Below are positions 43,963 through 52,844 of a stretch of 64,000 bases of DNA, piece by piece (position 1 is the first letter of the stretch; the number at the start of each line of letters is the position of its first letter). The position numbers and the translations under genes were made by a program. The stretch covers positions 1-64,000 of the forward strand of contig CAWGGS010000015.1 of NCBI GenBank assembly GCA_963822095.1. Direction: 5' to 3'. Origin of the DNA: CAWGGS01 sp963822095. Its GTDB lineage: Bacteria > Desulfobacterota > Desulfobulbia > Desulfobulbales > Desulfocapsaceae. The notes below the pieces were generated by a model that saw only the letters and a program-made list of their open reading frames with translations, was not told the origin of the DNA and did no database searches.

Positions 43963-44361
43963 GTGGATAACCATTGTGATATTCTCATTGTAGACGATGA
44001 GCCGATCGTCGGGGAGCGCCTGAAATCGTTATTGGAGAAGGAAGGACACAGAGTGGAGGCCTTCGTCGATTCCGCGGTTGCACTGGAACGTTTGGACAAT
44101 AAGGACTTCGATATTGTAATCAGCGATATCCGTATGGGAGAAATCGACGGTATTGAACTTCTGGATCGGGTTTCAAAAAAATCGCGTCATATCAAAGTCA
44201 TTTTGATTACGGGCTATGCAACCTTGGAACTGGCAAGAGAGTCTTTGGCCAAAGGCGCGTTTGATTTTATTGCCAAGCCGTTTAAACTCAACGAAATCCG
44301 GGCGACAATCAAAAGAGCGATGGAATCGTTTGACCAGAAACGTCCGGCGGCCGTCCATTAA
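43963..44361 (+). CDS. Stand-alone receiver-domain response regulator
   Basis: The 132-residue single receiver (ILIVDDEPIV, Asp in IVISDIRMGEIDG, Thr/Lys in LITGYA and KPFKLNE) has no output domain. The start codon is GTG with AGGAGGT upstream. It lies after the TauE gene and converges with the NtrC-type regulator. The receiver resembles those of NtrC-type proteins, so it could compete for or relay phosphate in that pathway. Confidence 0.9.
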   Translation: MDNHCDILIVDDEPIVGERLKSLLEKEGHRVEAFVDSAVALERLDNKDFDIVISDIRMGEIDGIELLDRVSKKSRHIKVILITGYATLELARESLAKGAFDFIAKPFKLNEIRATIKRAMESFDQKRPAAVH

Positions 44362-44377
44362 TCAGATGGAATGATCA

Positions 44378-44415
44378 GGGGAGCATGAGGCGTCACTTCC
44401 AGGCTCTTGCTCCCC
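44378..44415. terminator. Bidirectional terminator between convergent regulator genes
   Basis: GGGGAGCATGAG (44378-44389) and CTCTTGCTCCCC (44404-44415) pair with one mismatch, and a T-rich stretch follows on the plus strand (TTTATTCTTTTT). It lies exactly between two convergent stop codons. Confidence 0.75.
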
Positions 44416-44421
44416 AAGGAT

Positions 44422-45780
44422 TTATTCTTTTTCGAATTTTTTCAGTTTTCTCCATAAAGAGACGCGATCAATTCCCAGAAGTTTTGCCGCTTTGGTCTTA
44501 TTACCGTCGACCGAGTTCAAAACGGAGAGGATATGTTCGCGTTCGGTCATTTCAAGATTGGGAGCCCGTCCTTCAAGAGAAGTGGTTCTTGAACCGTCGA
44601 CTGAAGGCCTCCGTATTTCAATGGGAAGATCGGCCGGTGTGATCAGGGTATCATTGCAGATGGCGACGGCATATTCGATACTGTTTTCAAGCTCCCGGAC
44701 ATTTCCTGGAAAACTATACCCTTGTATAAGTTCCAGGGCTTCGGGGGTTATGGATTTTACCTGCTCGTCTATTCCTGGGTATTTGGCCAGGAAATGACGG
44801 ATAAGAAGCGGTATATCGTCTCTACGCTCACGCAGAGGCGGGATATGCAGGGAAATAACGTTCAGGCGATAATAGAGGTCTTTGCGGAAGCGTCCGGCCC
44901 CCATCTCTTTTTCAAGGTCGAGGTTGGTAGTGGCGAGGATTCGAACGTCGACGTCGATTTCCTGGTTTCCTCCGACCCGAAGTATTTTTTTCTCCTGGAG
45001 CACACGGAGGATTTTGACCTGCGCGGTAAGTGGCATTTCACCGATTTCATCAAATAAAATGATTCCGCCGTCCGCAGATTCCAGCAATCCTTTCCGGGAT
45101 CTGCCTGCTCCCGAAAAGGCATCTTTTTCATGACCGAACAGTTCGTTCAAAACCAATTCTTCACTCAAGGCGGCACAGTTTATCGGCAGAAATCTCTTAT
45201 GTGTTCTGGGACCGAGTTCGTGGATAAGCCGGGCAACCAGTTCTTTGCCCGTACCCGTCTCTCCGGTGATGATAACATTGCTGTGCAGTTGGGCGATCTG
45301 GATGATGGTCCCTTTGAGTTTGAGAATGGCTGGATTTCTGCCAATGAATTGCGAGGTGCCCTTGTTTCCGTCAAGTTGCTGCTTGAGGCGAATGATTTCA
45401 TTTTTTAACGAGCTTTTTTCAAGAGCTTTGCGTACCAGCGACAGAAGCTCTTCGAGTTTGATCGGTTTGGCCAGGAAATAAAAGGCCCCGTTGGCCATGA
45501 TCTCGACGGCCTGGGTGATGGTTGCATACCCTGTAACCACGATGACCTCGGCATCAGGCAAACGGTCTTTAGTTGTTTCCATGACCTGAATGCCATCAAC
45601 ATCCGCCATTTTGAGATCGGTTATTACCAGATCAAAATGCTCTTTTTTTATTTTTTTTACGGCGCTTATGCCGTCATCAACAGCGGTTACCTCGTACCCC
45701 TCCTGCCTGAGGATATGACTGATGTTCTCCAGGTTGATCCTTTCGTCATCGACAACCAGGATACGGTTGTTGTTCTCCAT
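44422..45780 (-). CDS. NtrC-family response regulator with variant GAFTGA loop
   Basis: The 452-residue protein has a receiver (ILVVDDERINL, Asp in LVITDLKMADVDG), an AAA+ domain with Walker A GETGTGKE and Walker B GGIILFDEI, and a Fis-type HTH (NKTKAAKLLGIDRVSLWRKL). The sigma-54 contact loop reads DAFSGA (FGHEKDAFSGA) instead of GAFTGA. Thr to Ser is tolerated in some activators and Asp at the first position occurs in some homologues, so function is possible but not assured. It is encoded 9 bases after its partner kinase. Confidence 0.92.
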   Translation of the reverse strand: MENNNRILVVDDERINLENISHILRQEGYEVTAVDDGISAVKKIKKEHFDLVITDLKMADVDGIQVMETTKDRLPDAEVIVVTGYATITQAVEIMANGAFYFLAKPIKLEELLSLVRKALEKSSLKNEIIRLKQQLDGNKGTSQFIGRNPAILKLKGTIIQIAQLHSNVIITGETGTGKELVARLIHELGPRTHKRFLPINCAALSEELVLNELFGHEKDAFSGAGRSRKGLLESADGGIILFDEIGEMPLTAQVKILRVLQEKKILRVGGNQEIDVDVRILATTNLDLEKEMGAGRFRKDLYYRLNVISLHIPPLRERRDDIPLLIRHFLAKYPGIDEQVKSITPEALELIQGYSFPGNVRELENSIEYAVAICNDTLITPADLPIEIRRPSVDGSRTTSLEGRAPNLEMTEREHILSVLNSVDGNKTKAAKLLGIDRVSLWRKLKKFEKE

Positions 45781-45789
45781 TTTGTCTCC

Positions 45790-47247
45790 TTACTCTTTGA
45801 TGTCAGAGGTATGTTGACGGTCGAGTCCTGCATGGAGGGGCAGGGTGACGATAAATCGGCTTCCAATACCAGGGATACTGTTTACCTCAATGGCCCCGTT
45901 GTGTTTGTTGACGATGCCGTAGACGACGGCCAGGCCGAGTCCTGTGCCCTTGCCGGTCTCCTTGGTTGTGAAAAACGGCTCGAAGATACTGTCCAGATGT
46001 TCCGGCGGAATTCCGCATCCGGTATCGGAAACGATGATCACGACGTGGTTTTTTAATGTATCAATCGATGCCGAGATCGAGACTGTGCCGCCAGGAGGCA
46101 CGGGAACAGACTGGATAGCGTTTAATACCAGGTTCAAAAGTGCTTCCGTCATCTTTTGCGGGTCCATATCGGCAATGAGATCATTCGGAACATTTTTGGT
46201 TATGAGTACATCATCAGGAGTGCTGTTTGCCACAAGATTGCAAACGTGATCAACTACTTCGGAAAGATTCGAGGGATGAATAAAGAAATTCATTTCACGA
46301 CAGAATTCGAGAAGATCATAAACGATCTTGGCCGCTCGCTGGGTTTCGGCGTTTATATTGGCAAGCATCCTGGAAATATTGGGAAGATCCTGCTGCTGTA
46401 GTTCGGCGGTGGCAATCTGACAGGACGTAGAGATATTATTCAGTGGATTGTTGAGTTGGTGGGCAATTCCCGAGGTCAGTGTGCCGATGGAGGAGAGTTT
46501 CTGGGCTTGGAGGAGGTGATGTTGCCGCTGTTCGAGTTCTTTTACCATCAGGTTGAAGGCCTGTTTTACGCTGTATATCTCGTCTTTCTGTCTGGGCAAG
46601 GGAAGGGGAGCAAAGGTGCCCTTAGCGATGGTTCTGGCAGCGGTTTCCAGAGATTTGAGCGAGGTGATGAGCGCTTTTGAGAGAAGAATAGCTAAAACTG
46701 TTGTGAACACCCCGAGGGAAATGGTCGCAACAATGATGGGAATTTTTGCTTCGCTGACAAATCTCTTCAGGGTCTCCTGTTCATATACGATCAACTCGTT
46801 GCTGAGCTCAATAAGCTCTTTTCCCTGTTCCCGAATTTCGGTCCTGGTACGGTCCGGAAGATCATTGGGGAGGATGGTTGCGCTGCTGATCCGGAAGTCG
46901 GAGAAAACTTCACTATACCCTTTGAGTCGTGTCTGCAGTCGATGCAGAAGAAGCGGTGGGGCGGTTTCTTTAAGGTCAGACACGAGGGCGTTGGTATAGT
47001 CAAGGGCCTCATCTATATATTTTTTTGTTGTTTTGTAATCATCGAGGTTCCGGTTGATAATATAGTTTTTCTCGTATCGTCTGATCTCGAGACAGATGTT
47101 GCTAAGTTTTACCGATCGTATCAGGAGAGTGACATATTCGTTGAATTTGGCAAAGTCGGCAAAGACTACACTGCCGAAGATCAGGTAAATAACCAGATAA
47201 CTGAATAAACCGGCTGTGACTTTTTCGCGAAGATTTAAAGAAAACAT
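45790..47247 (-). CDS. Membrane sensor histidine kinase, paralogue of the 30.5 kb kinase
   Basis: This protein of about 485 residues starts at MFSLNLREKVTAG (47245-47247); the frame is open upstream but not family-like. TM1 is at about 10-30, followed by a periplasmic helical domain with CLEIRRYEKNYIINRN, TM2 at about 170-190 and HAMP. HisKA has its His in TSGIAHQLNNPLNNIS, and the HATPase carries NVLTKN-type strands, DTGCGIP and GTGLGLAVVYG. The same plan and the same EIRRYEKNY motif occur in the kinase at 30488-31927. It should phosphorylate the NtrC-type regulator that follows. Confidence 0.9.
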   Translation of the reverse strand: MFSLNLREKVTAGLFSYLVIYLIFGSVVFADFAKFNEYVTLLIRSVKLSNICLEIRRYEKNYIINRNLDDYKTTKKYIDEALDYTNALVSDLKETAPPLLLHRLQTRLKGYSEVFSDFRISSATILPNDLPDRTRTEIREQGKELIELSNELIVYEQETLKRFVSEAKIPIIVATISLGVFTTVLAILLSKALITSLKSLETAARTIAKGTFAPLPLPRQKDEIYSVKQAFNLMVKELEQRQHHLLQAQKLSSIGTLTSGIAHQLNNPLNNISTSCQIATAELQQQDLPNISRMLANINAETQRAAKIVYDLLEFCREMNFFIHPSNLSEVVDHVCNLVANSTPDDVLITKNVPNDLIADMDPQKMTEALLNLVLNAIQSVPVPPGGTVSISASIDTLKNHVVIIVSDTGCGIPPEHLDSIFEPFFTTKETGKGTGLGLAVVYGIVNKHNGAIEVNSIPGIGSRFIVTLPLHAGLDRQHTSDIKE

Positions 47248-47341
47248 GGGAGGGTAGTGCTGTTGAAAGGGAACCCATGAGTACCCGAGGCAGGTATTGC
47301 CGGGTCGTATTGGACGGGCTGATTCAGACCGGATACGGCGA

Positions 47342-47353
47342 TGCAACGTTGCA
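47342..47353. promoter_or_regulatory. TGCAACGTTGCA palindrome upstream of the kinase gene
   Basis: This 12-base perfect palindrome lies 95 bases before the leftward kinase start, in the 47248-48003 gap. It shares the GCAAC/GTTGC half-site with the group at 47606-47630, so it may be bound by the same unknown regulator. Confidence 0.35.
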
Positions 47354-47605
47354 ATATGTAACAATGGTGCCTGAAAAAAAAATGCATCATAGGGGCCTGG
47401 GGCAACTGAGAGAAAAATGCTACCAAGGAAGATCCCGGATTAAATGTTTGACGAAGTAACAGTGCTTTCAAAAGAGGCATGCAATTTTTGAGAAAGGGTT
47501 GTGCGCCTGACACTCCAGGGGGGTATGCCGTAACGGCGGGCTCCATGATCTGGATATTCGGTGCCACAAAATTTGAGTTTATTTAAGGGACGGACAAACA
47601 CCGTG

Positions 47606-47630
47606 TGTTGCATAACGCAACATATGTTGC
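47606..47630. promoter_or_regulatory. Clustered GTTGC/GCAAC half-sites
   Basis: TGTTGC (47606-47611) faces GCAACA (47617-47622), and GCAACATATGTTGC (47617-47630) is a perfect palindrome sharing that half-site. Another ATTGCAAC occurs near 47788. The rest of the 756-base gap between divergent kinase and SulP genes has a small ATGAATG-AC-CATTCAT palindrome near 47742 and no gene. Confidence 0.4.
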
Positions 47631-48003
47631 ATTGGTCGTTTCTCGTTGCTTTTGATCGAGTTTCATTTGGTAATTTATCTATAAATGATACCACCTATGA
47701 TCATTGAATACCATTAAAAAATAATATATAGTTATTTCAGGAATGAATGACCATTCATGGTTTTTCGTGTATGGTGTTTGTTGCTGATTGCAACAATATT
47801 TCTGCTTTATCGGTCGATTCTGCTTGACTTTTATCGTCAAAAAGTGAACATTTTAGTTATCGAAATCATTATGCTACCGGAATGGGGACCCTCTTGGATG
47901 TATAGAGTCTGCTGTTCGGGTACATGCCTTTTAAAGTACCCCATGTTCATGGCAAATTTAAAGATAGCCGATTAGAGGTAAAAAATAGATTTGAGGTATC
48001 TCT

Positions 48004-50166
48004 GTGCTCTATTACATATTTCCTTTCCTGACCTGGTTTAAAGATTATGACGGCAGCAAGTTCAGGATTGACCTCCTGGCCGGCATCACCGTTGCTCTTG
48101 TCCTCATTCCTCAATCCATGGCCTATGCCCAGTTGGCCGGTCTTCCTCCCTATTATGGGTTATATGCCGCATTTTTGCCACCCATGGTGGCGGCCCTGTT
48201 CGGTTCGAGCAGACAGCTGGCCACGGGACCGGTTGCAGTCGTCTCCCTGATGTCTGCCGCTTCCTTGGAACCCCTGGCAACCGCCGGTTCCCATGAGTTT
48301 ATCGTCTATTCCATCGTCCTTGCCTTTACAGTCGGTATTTTTCAGTTTTCTCTGGGGGTGCTGCGCCTGGGGCTGGTGGTTAATTTCCTCTCCCATCCTG
48401 TGGTCAACGGCTTTACCAATGCCGCGGCGATCATAATTGCCACCTCGCAGTTGTCAAAGTTATTTGGAGTTGATGTTGACGGGGCCCAGCATCACTATCA
48501 GACCATGATCAAGGTTGCCAAGTCCGCCCTTGATTACAGTCACTTTCCTACATTATGCTTTGGGGTCGGGGCCATTTTGATAATGGTCATCATAAGAAAG
48601 ATTGACAGGAGGATTCCCAATGTGCTGGTGGCCGTAGTGGTCATGACGTTGATTTCCTATTTCACAGGCTACAACAAGGATGCCTTGGTCGATATTTCTG
48701 CAATTGCTTCCCCGGGTCTCAAAAAACAGGTATCCGAATTCAACTCGACAATTGATGAAATTTCGGTTCTTGCCGGTGAAAGAAAAGATGTGGGGTTAAA
48801 AATAGACGAAGAGAAAAAAAACTTGGCCACGGCAGGCAATGGGAAAAAATCCATTACGTTGGTTGATCTCAAGGGTCGACAGGAAATTTTGTCCTTGAAA
48901 ATAGAGGAGAATAAGAGTCGGCTTAAAAAGATACGCGCTAAGCTTCGATTATTAAAATTCGAAGGTGTGAAACAAGACAAGACCATGGCTTTTTATGGCA
49001 AAGATGCCCTACCGGAAGGTCTTGTGACCGATCATAACACCTGGCGTTTAAAGGTTGGCAATTCCCCGTTCAATCTTTCCCGGATTCGAATGGTCGGAGG
49101 GGGGGCGGTTGTGGGGAAGATCCCCGAAGGGCTGCCTAAATTTACCATGCCCCCCCTCACTCTCAAGCTCTTCCTCAAACTCCTGCCCACGGCGGCCATA
49201 ATTTCACTTTTAGGTTTCATGGAGGCAATCGCAATTGCCAAGGCAATGGCTGCCCAAACTGGTCAAAAGATCGACCCCAATCAGGAACTCATTGGCCAGG
49301 GACTTGCCAATATGTTGGGATCGGTTGGATCAAGCTACCCGGTTTCTGGTTCATTTTCCCGTTCGGCGGTCAATCTCCAGGCCGGTGCAGTCTCAGGTAT
49401 TTCTTCGGTGGTGACTTCCATCGTTGTCGTCATTACCCTGCTTTTTTTCACCCCTTTGCTTTATCATCTGCCCCAGGCGGTACTGGCGGCGATTATTATG
49501 ATGGCGGTTATCGGGTTGATCAATATCAAAGGTTTTTTGCATGCCTGGAGGGCTCAGTGGTACGATGGGGCAATTTCGATTCTCAGTTTTGTCATAACCC
49601 TCTATTTTGCCCCCCATCTCGATAAGGGGATTATGGTGGGAGTGGCGCTGTCAATGACGGTATTTCTCTATAAATCCATGCGTCCTGTTGTGGCCAGTCT
49701 GTCGATGAATGAAGAAAATGTCCTGACCTGTGCTGAGCACTACCGGCTCAAGGGATGTCGACATATCTCAGTTGTGCGGTTTGACGGTGCCCTGTTTTTT
49801 GCCAATGCCAGTTATTTGGACGAACAGGTCCTCAAACTCAGGAACGAACGGCCCGATCTGCGATACATCCTTCTTGATGCTAGAGGGATCAATGACATGG
49901 ATGCCTCCGGAGAAGAGGCATTGGAAATGCTCAGTAAACGAATGCGCAGTGCCGGCCTCGGTTTTGCCATGTGTGGAATAAAAGGTCAGATCTTAACGGT
50001 CATGGAGCGTACCGGGCTTTTGCATAAGATCGGCAGAGAAAACATTTATGCCGATAGCAAATCAGCCGTCAAGGCCCTGATACAAGAGATTCATGACGGG
50101 GTCAATCTTCCCGTGGCCGGTTGTGATGATTGTCCGTTGACAAAGTATATTCCGAGTGATAAGTGA
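48004..50166 (+). CDS. SulP-family anion transporter with a coiled-coil insertion
   Basis: This 720-residue transporter has a SulP N-terminus (DLLAGITVALVLIPQSMAYAQ), many membrane helices, and a STAS domain at about 585-700 (HISVVRFDGALFFANASYLD, VLDARGINDMDASG-like). Between the helix ending about residue 222 and the GKIPEGLP motif (371-378) is an extra segment of about 140 residues, charged and coiled-coil-like at about 236-318. Ordinary SulP proteins have only a short loop there. The substrate could be sulfate, bicarbonate or another anion. The start is GTG with GAGGT upstream. Confidence 0.9.
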   Translation: MLYYIFPFLTWFKDYDGSKFRIDLLAGITVALVLIPQSMAYAQLAGLPPYYGLYAAFLPPMVAALFGSSRQLATGPVAVVSLMSAASLEPLATAGSHEFIVYSIVLAFTVGIFQFSLGVLRLGLVVNFLSHPVVNGFTNAAAIIIATSQLSKLFGVDVDGAQHHYQTMIKVAKSALDYSHFPTLCFGVGAILIMVIIRKIDRRIPNVLVAVVVMTLISYFTGYNKDALVDISAIASPGLKKQVSEFNSTIDEISVLAGERKDVGLKIDEEKKNLATAGNGKKSITLVDLKGRQEILSLKIEENKSRLKKIRAKLRLLKFEGVKQDKTMAFYGKDALPEGLVTDHNTWRLKVGNSPFNLSRIRMVGGGAVVGKIPEGLPKFTMPPLTLKLFLKLLPTAAIISLLGFMEAIAIAKAMAAQTGQKIDPNQELIGQGLANMLGSVGSSYPVSGSFSRSAVNLQAGAVSGISSVVTSIVVVITLLFFTPLLYHLPQAVLAAIIMMAVIGLINIKGFLHAWRAQWYDGAISILSFVITLYFAPHLDKGIMVGVALSMTVFLYKSMRPVVASLSMNEENVLTCAEHYRLKGCRHISVVRFDGALFFANASYLDEQVLKLRNERPDLRYILLDARGINDMDASGEEALEMLSKRMRSAGLGFAMCGIKGQILTVMERTGLLHKIGRENIYADSKSAVKALIQEIHDGVNLPVAGCDDCPLTKYIPSDK

Positions 50167-50860
50167 TATCAGTTTTGCGTGGGGTTCGGAATCAACGGTT
50201 GTTGACAAGGATTAATCGTACGCCTTCGGTGTAAAAAGTCTCTATGGATTACTCACCCTACCATGCCGGGACTCTGAGTTGTCATGTGCCGAAATGACGG
50301 CTCAAGTTCGGCCATACCGTACTGATTATCGGCTTGGCATTGGCCTCCAGAGGTTTGTCCCGCATCTCTTTGAGCGATGTGTAACCCGCCGTTCATGAAA
50401 ACCCCGGGGAGACGTATAATTATGTGCACAACTTTTCGGGTTGGCATATTTGGTTATAATTGCGCCGCAACTATCGAACGAATCGTTATTTAATACTCGC
50501 TGCAAGAATACAGGAGCCAGGAGCCAGAATCCAGATAGGTTGTCTTTGTTTGATTTTCTTCAGAATTCAGACTCCTGGATTCTGGTTTCTCCGGAATATA
50601 AACGGAAAGAAAACTGAAAATAATATTTTATTTCCGCATATTAACACAACCTGAAAAGTTGATTTATGTATTTTATAGAGGAGAGTAGTTACGCGATGAT
50701 TTTCTTATTTGCACACCAGGCCATCTCTATCCGTGAGATTTGCGGGTTAAAAGGGTTTTATTGGCACCCTCACGGGCAAAAATGAAGGTTGTTTTTGATG
50801 CCGCGAGCTGCCGACACTGGAGTTGATGTCCAGATTTTCAAAATTCGTTGAAGAAAACTG
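50167..50860. other. Intergenic region before the Ehr-type operon
   Basis: These 694 bases have no convincing gene. Features seen are the inverted repeat at 50524-50585 and a TATAAT at 50454-50459 without a good -35 box. A TGGCAC is followed by GGGC near 50762, but its spacing is one base too long for a sigma-54 site. The operon promoter should lie in the last 200 bases. Confidence 0.4.
50524..50585. repeat. Inverted repeat CCAGAATCCAG/CTGGATTCTGG
   Basis: The 11-base arms at 50524-50534 and 50575-50585 are perfect complements around a 40-base loop. An AGGAGCCAGGAGCCAG stretch directly precedes the left arm. Similar sequence is common between genes in Desulfobacterota as I recall; its nature is unknown. 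Confidence 0.45.
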
Positions 50861-52825
50861 ATGGAGAATTTCTTTATTGCCCTTGGGGTGCTTTTGGTCG
50901 GAGGGGTATTGCCCCTCTTTTTTTACCGATTGTTCAGGTTGATGAAGGTAATCTATATAACCGTTACGGTGTTGGGCTCTGTAATTGGCCTATGCGCTGT
51001 TTTACCTGTATTCGGACACCGAGAAGTGGCTACCGTCTCTTGGCCATGGCTGCATCTTTTTGCTCTGTCCTTTTCGCTCGACTCGCTTTCCGCCTTTTTC
51101 GTTTTACCGATTGTCGTGATCTGTCCGTTAACAGCAATCTATGCTTTTCACTATATGGATAAAGAACGCCGGTCGACTCGGACAGCGGTGAACTTTTTCT
51201 TCTTTTCCTTGCTGATTGTTTCCATGGCGCTGGTAGCGACTGCTGATAACATCATCACCTTCGCCCTGGTATGGGAAGTGATGTCGCTCTCGTCGTTTTT
51301 CCTGGTCATGTATGAGTATCAAAGAGAGACGACAAGGAAGGCGGGATACCTCTATTTAGTCTTCGCCCAGGCCGGAGCCCTGTTGATCTTTGCTGCCTTC
51401 GCGGTGGCCTACAGCCATAGCGGCAGTTTTGCCTTTGAGAGTTTTGCCGCGATACCTGCCGAGGCCAAGCTGGTCGTGTTCTTCCTTGCTCTGATAGGTT
51501 TCGGTTCCAAGGCCGGGATTTTCCCTTTCCATATCTGGTTGCCCCATGCCCATCCGGCGGCGCCGTCCCATATCTCTGCCGTGATGTCAGGTGTCATGAT
51601 TAAGATGGGGATATACGGAATCATCCGTCTCTACAGCCTCCTGCAGGTAAACGATATTATTTTCGGTCGGACCGTGCTGTTGTTCGGCATCGTCTCGGGA
51701 GTATTAGGGGTCGTCTATGCGTTGGGCAAGCACGATATCAAGAAGCTTTTGGCCTACCACAGTGTTGAGAATATCGGCATCATTCTGATCGGTGCCGGTA
51801 TCGGCATGATCGGGCTGGCGACCGGCAGGCCGGTTATGGCGGGTTTCGGCTTTGCCGGATGTCTCCTCCATGTCCTGAACCACTCGATCTTTAAGTCGTT
51901 GCTCTTCATGGGTACGGGCGCCATTCTGCACACAACCGAGTCGCGCCATATCGACCAGATGGGAGGATTGATCAAGAGAATGCCCATTACCGGCAGGACC
52001 TTCCTCGTGGGCTCGATTTCCATTTCCGGTCTCCCTCCATTTAATGGTTTTATCAGTGAATTCCTGATATATTACGCTGCATTTCAAGGATTGAGCCTGA
52101 GCGGTTCCACCTTCATTCTGATGATGCTCGCCATCATTTCTCTGGCCCTGATCGGTGGACTGGCTGCTGCCTGTTTTTCAAAAGTCGTCGGTATCGTGTT
52201 TCTCGGCGAGCCGCGCACCGAGGGAGCAGCGGGGGCATCTGAATCCGGTCTGTCCATGACCTTGCCGATGGTCATGTTGGCTTCTGCCTGCCTGGTTATA
52301 GGGATATTTCCTCAGACATTTATTGAGTTGGCCTTTCAGGGACTGCGAGATATGCATGGATATACCCCGGTGGCGGACAATCTCATCGCCGGTATCTCCT
52401 GTAATCTCGCCTTGGCGGCTCGTCTCCTTTTTGTTCTTTTGGCGGCAAGTCTGATTCTGCGCAAGGTTTTTTATCGGAGAAAAGAGGTCGCAGCGGGTCC
52501 GACCTGGGGCTGTGGCTTTACCCGCCCCACAACTAGAATGCAATACACAGGAACCTCATATGCAATGAGTATCGTGGATTTTTTCAAGCCTTTTGTCAAA
52601 GTGACGACGTCGTATTCCGGGATACCAAAGATATTTCCGCAACGTGCCGACTATCAGTCCCGGGTCGACGACATCGCCGAGATCGGTCTCAACCGCGGAG
52701 TGGTGGGACCGTTGATGAAGGTGCTGGGCAGAATGCGCTGGATACAGCACGGCAATATTCAACTCTATATCGGCTATATCATTCTGGCTATCGTCGTCAT
52801 GCTGTTTTTCCTCTATAACACCTGA
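50861..52825 (+). CDS. Ehr complex antiporter-like subunit (HyfB/NuoL-like)
   Basis: The 654-residue membrane protein is of the proton-translocating antiporter family. The signature region includes FGSKAGIFPFHIWLPHAHPA (about 206-225), followed by KMGIYGIIRLY and KHDIKKLLAYHSVENIGI (about 288-305), with the Lys and Glu residues of the channel. About 15 membrane helices are seen. It is the first gene of a six-gene operon in the order B-C-E-F-G-I of hydrogenase 4. In such complexes it pumps H+ or Na+ coupled to electron transfer. The complex here is unlikely to be a hydrogenase because its large subunit lacks NiFe ligands. Confidence 0.92.
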   Translation: MENFFIALGVLLVGGVLPLFFYRLFRLMKVIYITVTVLGSVIGLCAVLPVFGHREVATVSWPWLHLFALSFSLDSLSAFFVLPIVVICPLTAIYAFHYMDKERRSTRTAVNFFFFSLLIVSMALVATADNIITFALVWEVMSLSSFFLVMYEYQRETTRKAGYLYLVFAQAGALLIFAAFAVAYSHSGSFAFESFAAIPAEAKLVVFFLALIGFGSKAGIFPFHIWLPHAHPAAPSHISAVMSGVMIKMGIYGIIRLYSLLQVNDIIFGRTVLLFGIVSGVLGVVYALGKHDIKKLLAYHSVENIGIILIGAGIGMIGLATGRPVMAGFGFAGCLLHVLNHSIFKSLLFMGTGAILHTTESRHIDQMGGLIKRMPITGRTFLVGSISISGLPPFNGFISEFLIYYAAFQGLSLSGSTFILMMLAIISLALIGGLAAACFSKVVGIVFLGEPRTEGAAGASESGLSMTLPMVMLASACLVIGIFPQTFIELAFQGLRDMHGYTPVADNLIAGISCNLALAARLLFVLLAASLILRKVFYRRKEVAAGPTWGCGFTRPTTRMQYTGTSYAMSIVDFFKPFVKVTTSYSGIPKIFPQRADYQSRVDDIAEIGLNRGVVGPLMKVLGRMRWIQHGNIQLYIGYIILAIVVMLFFLYNT

Positions 52826-52844
52826 ATTCTTAAAGGATTGCTGA

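Noticed and set aside
50758..50785. Possible sigma-54 promoter (TGGCAC then GGGC) before the Ehr operon
   Set aside because: The -24 to -12 spacing is one base too long, and sigma-54 spacing is strict.
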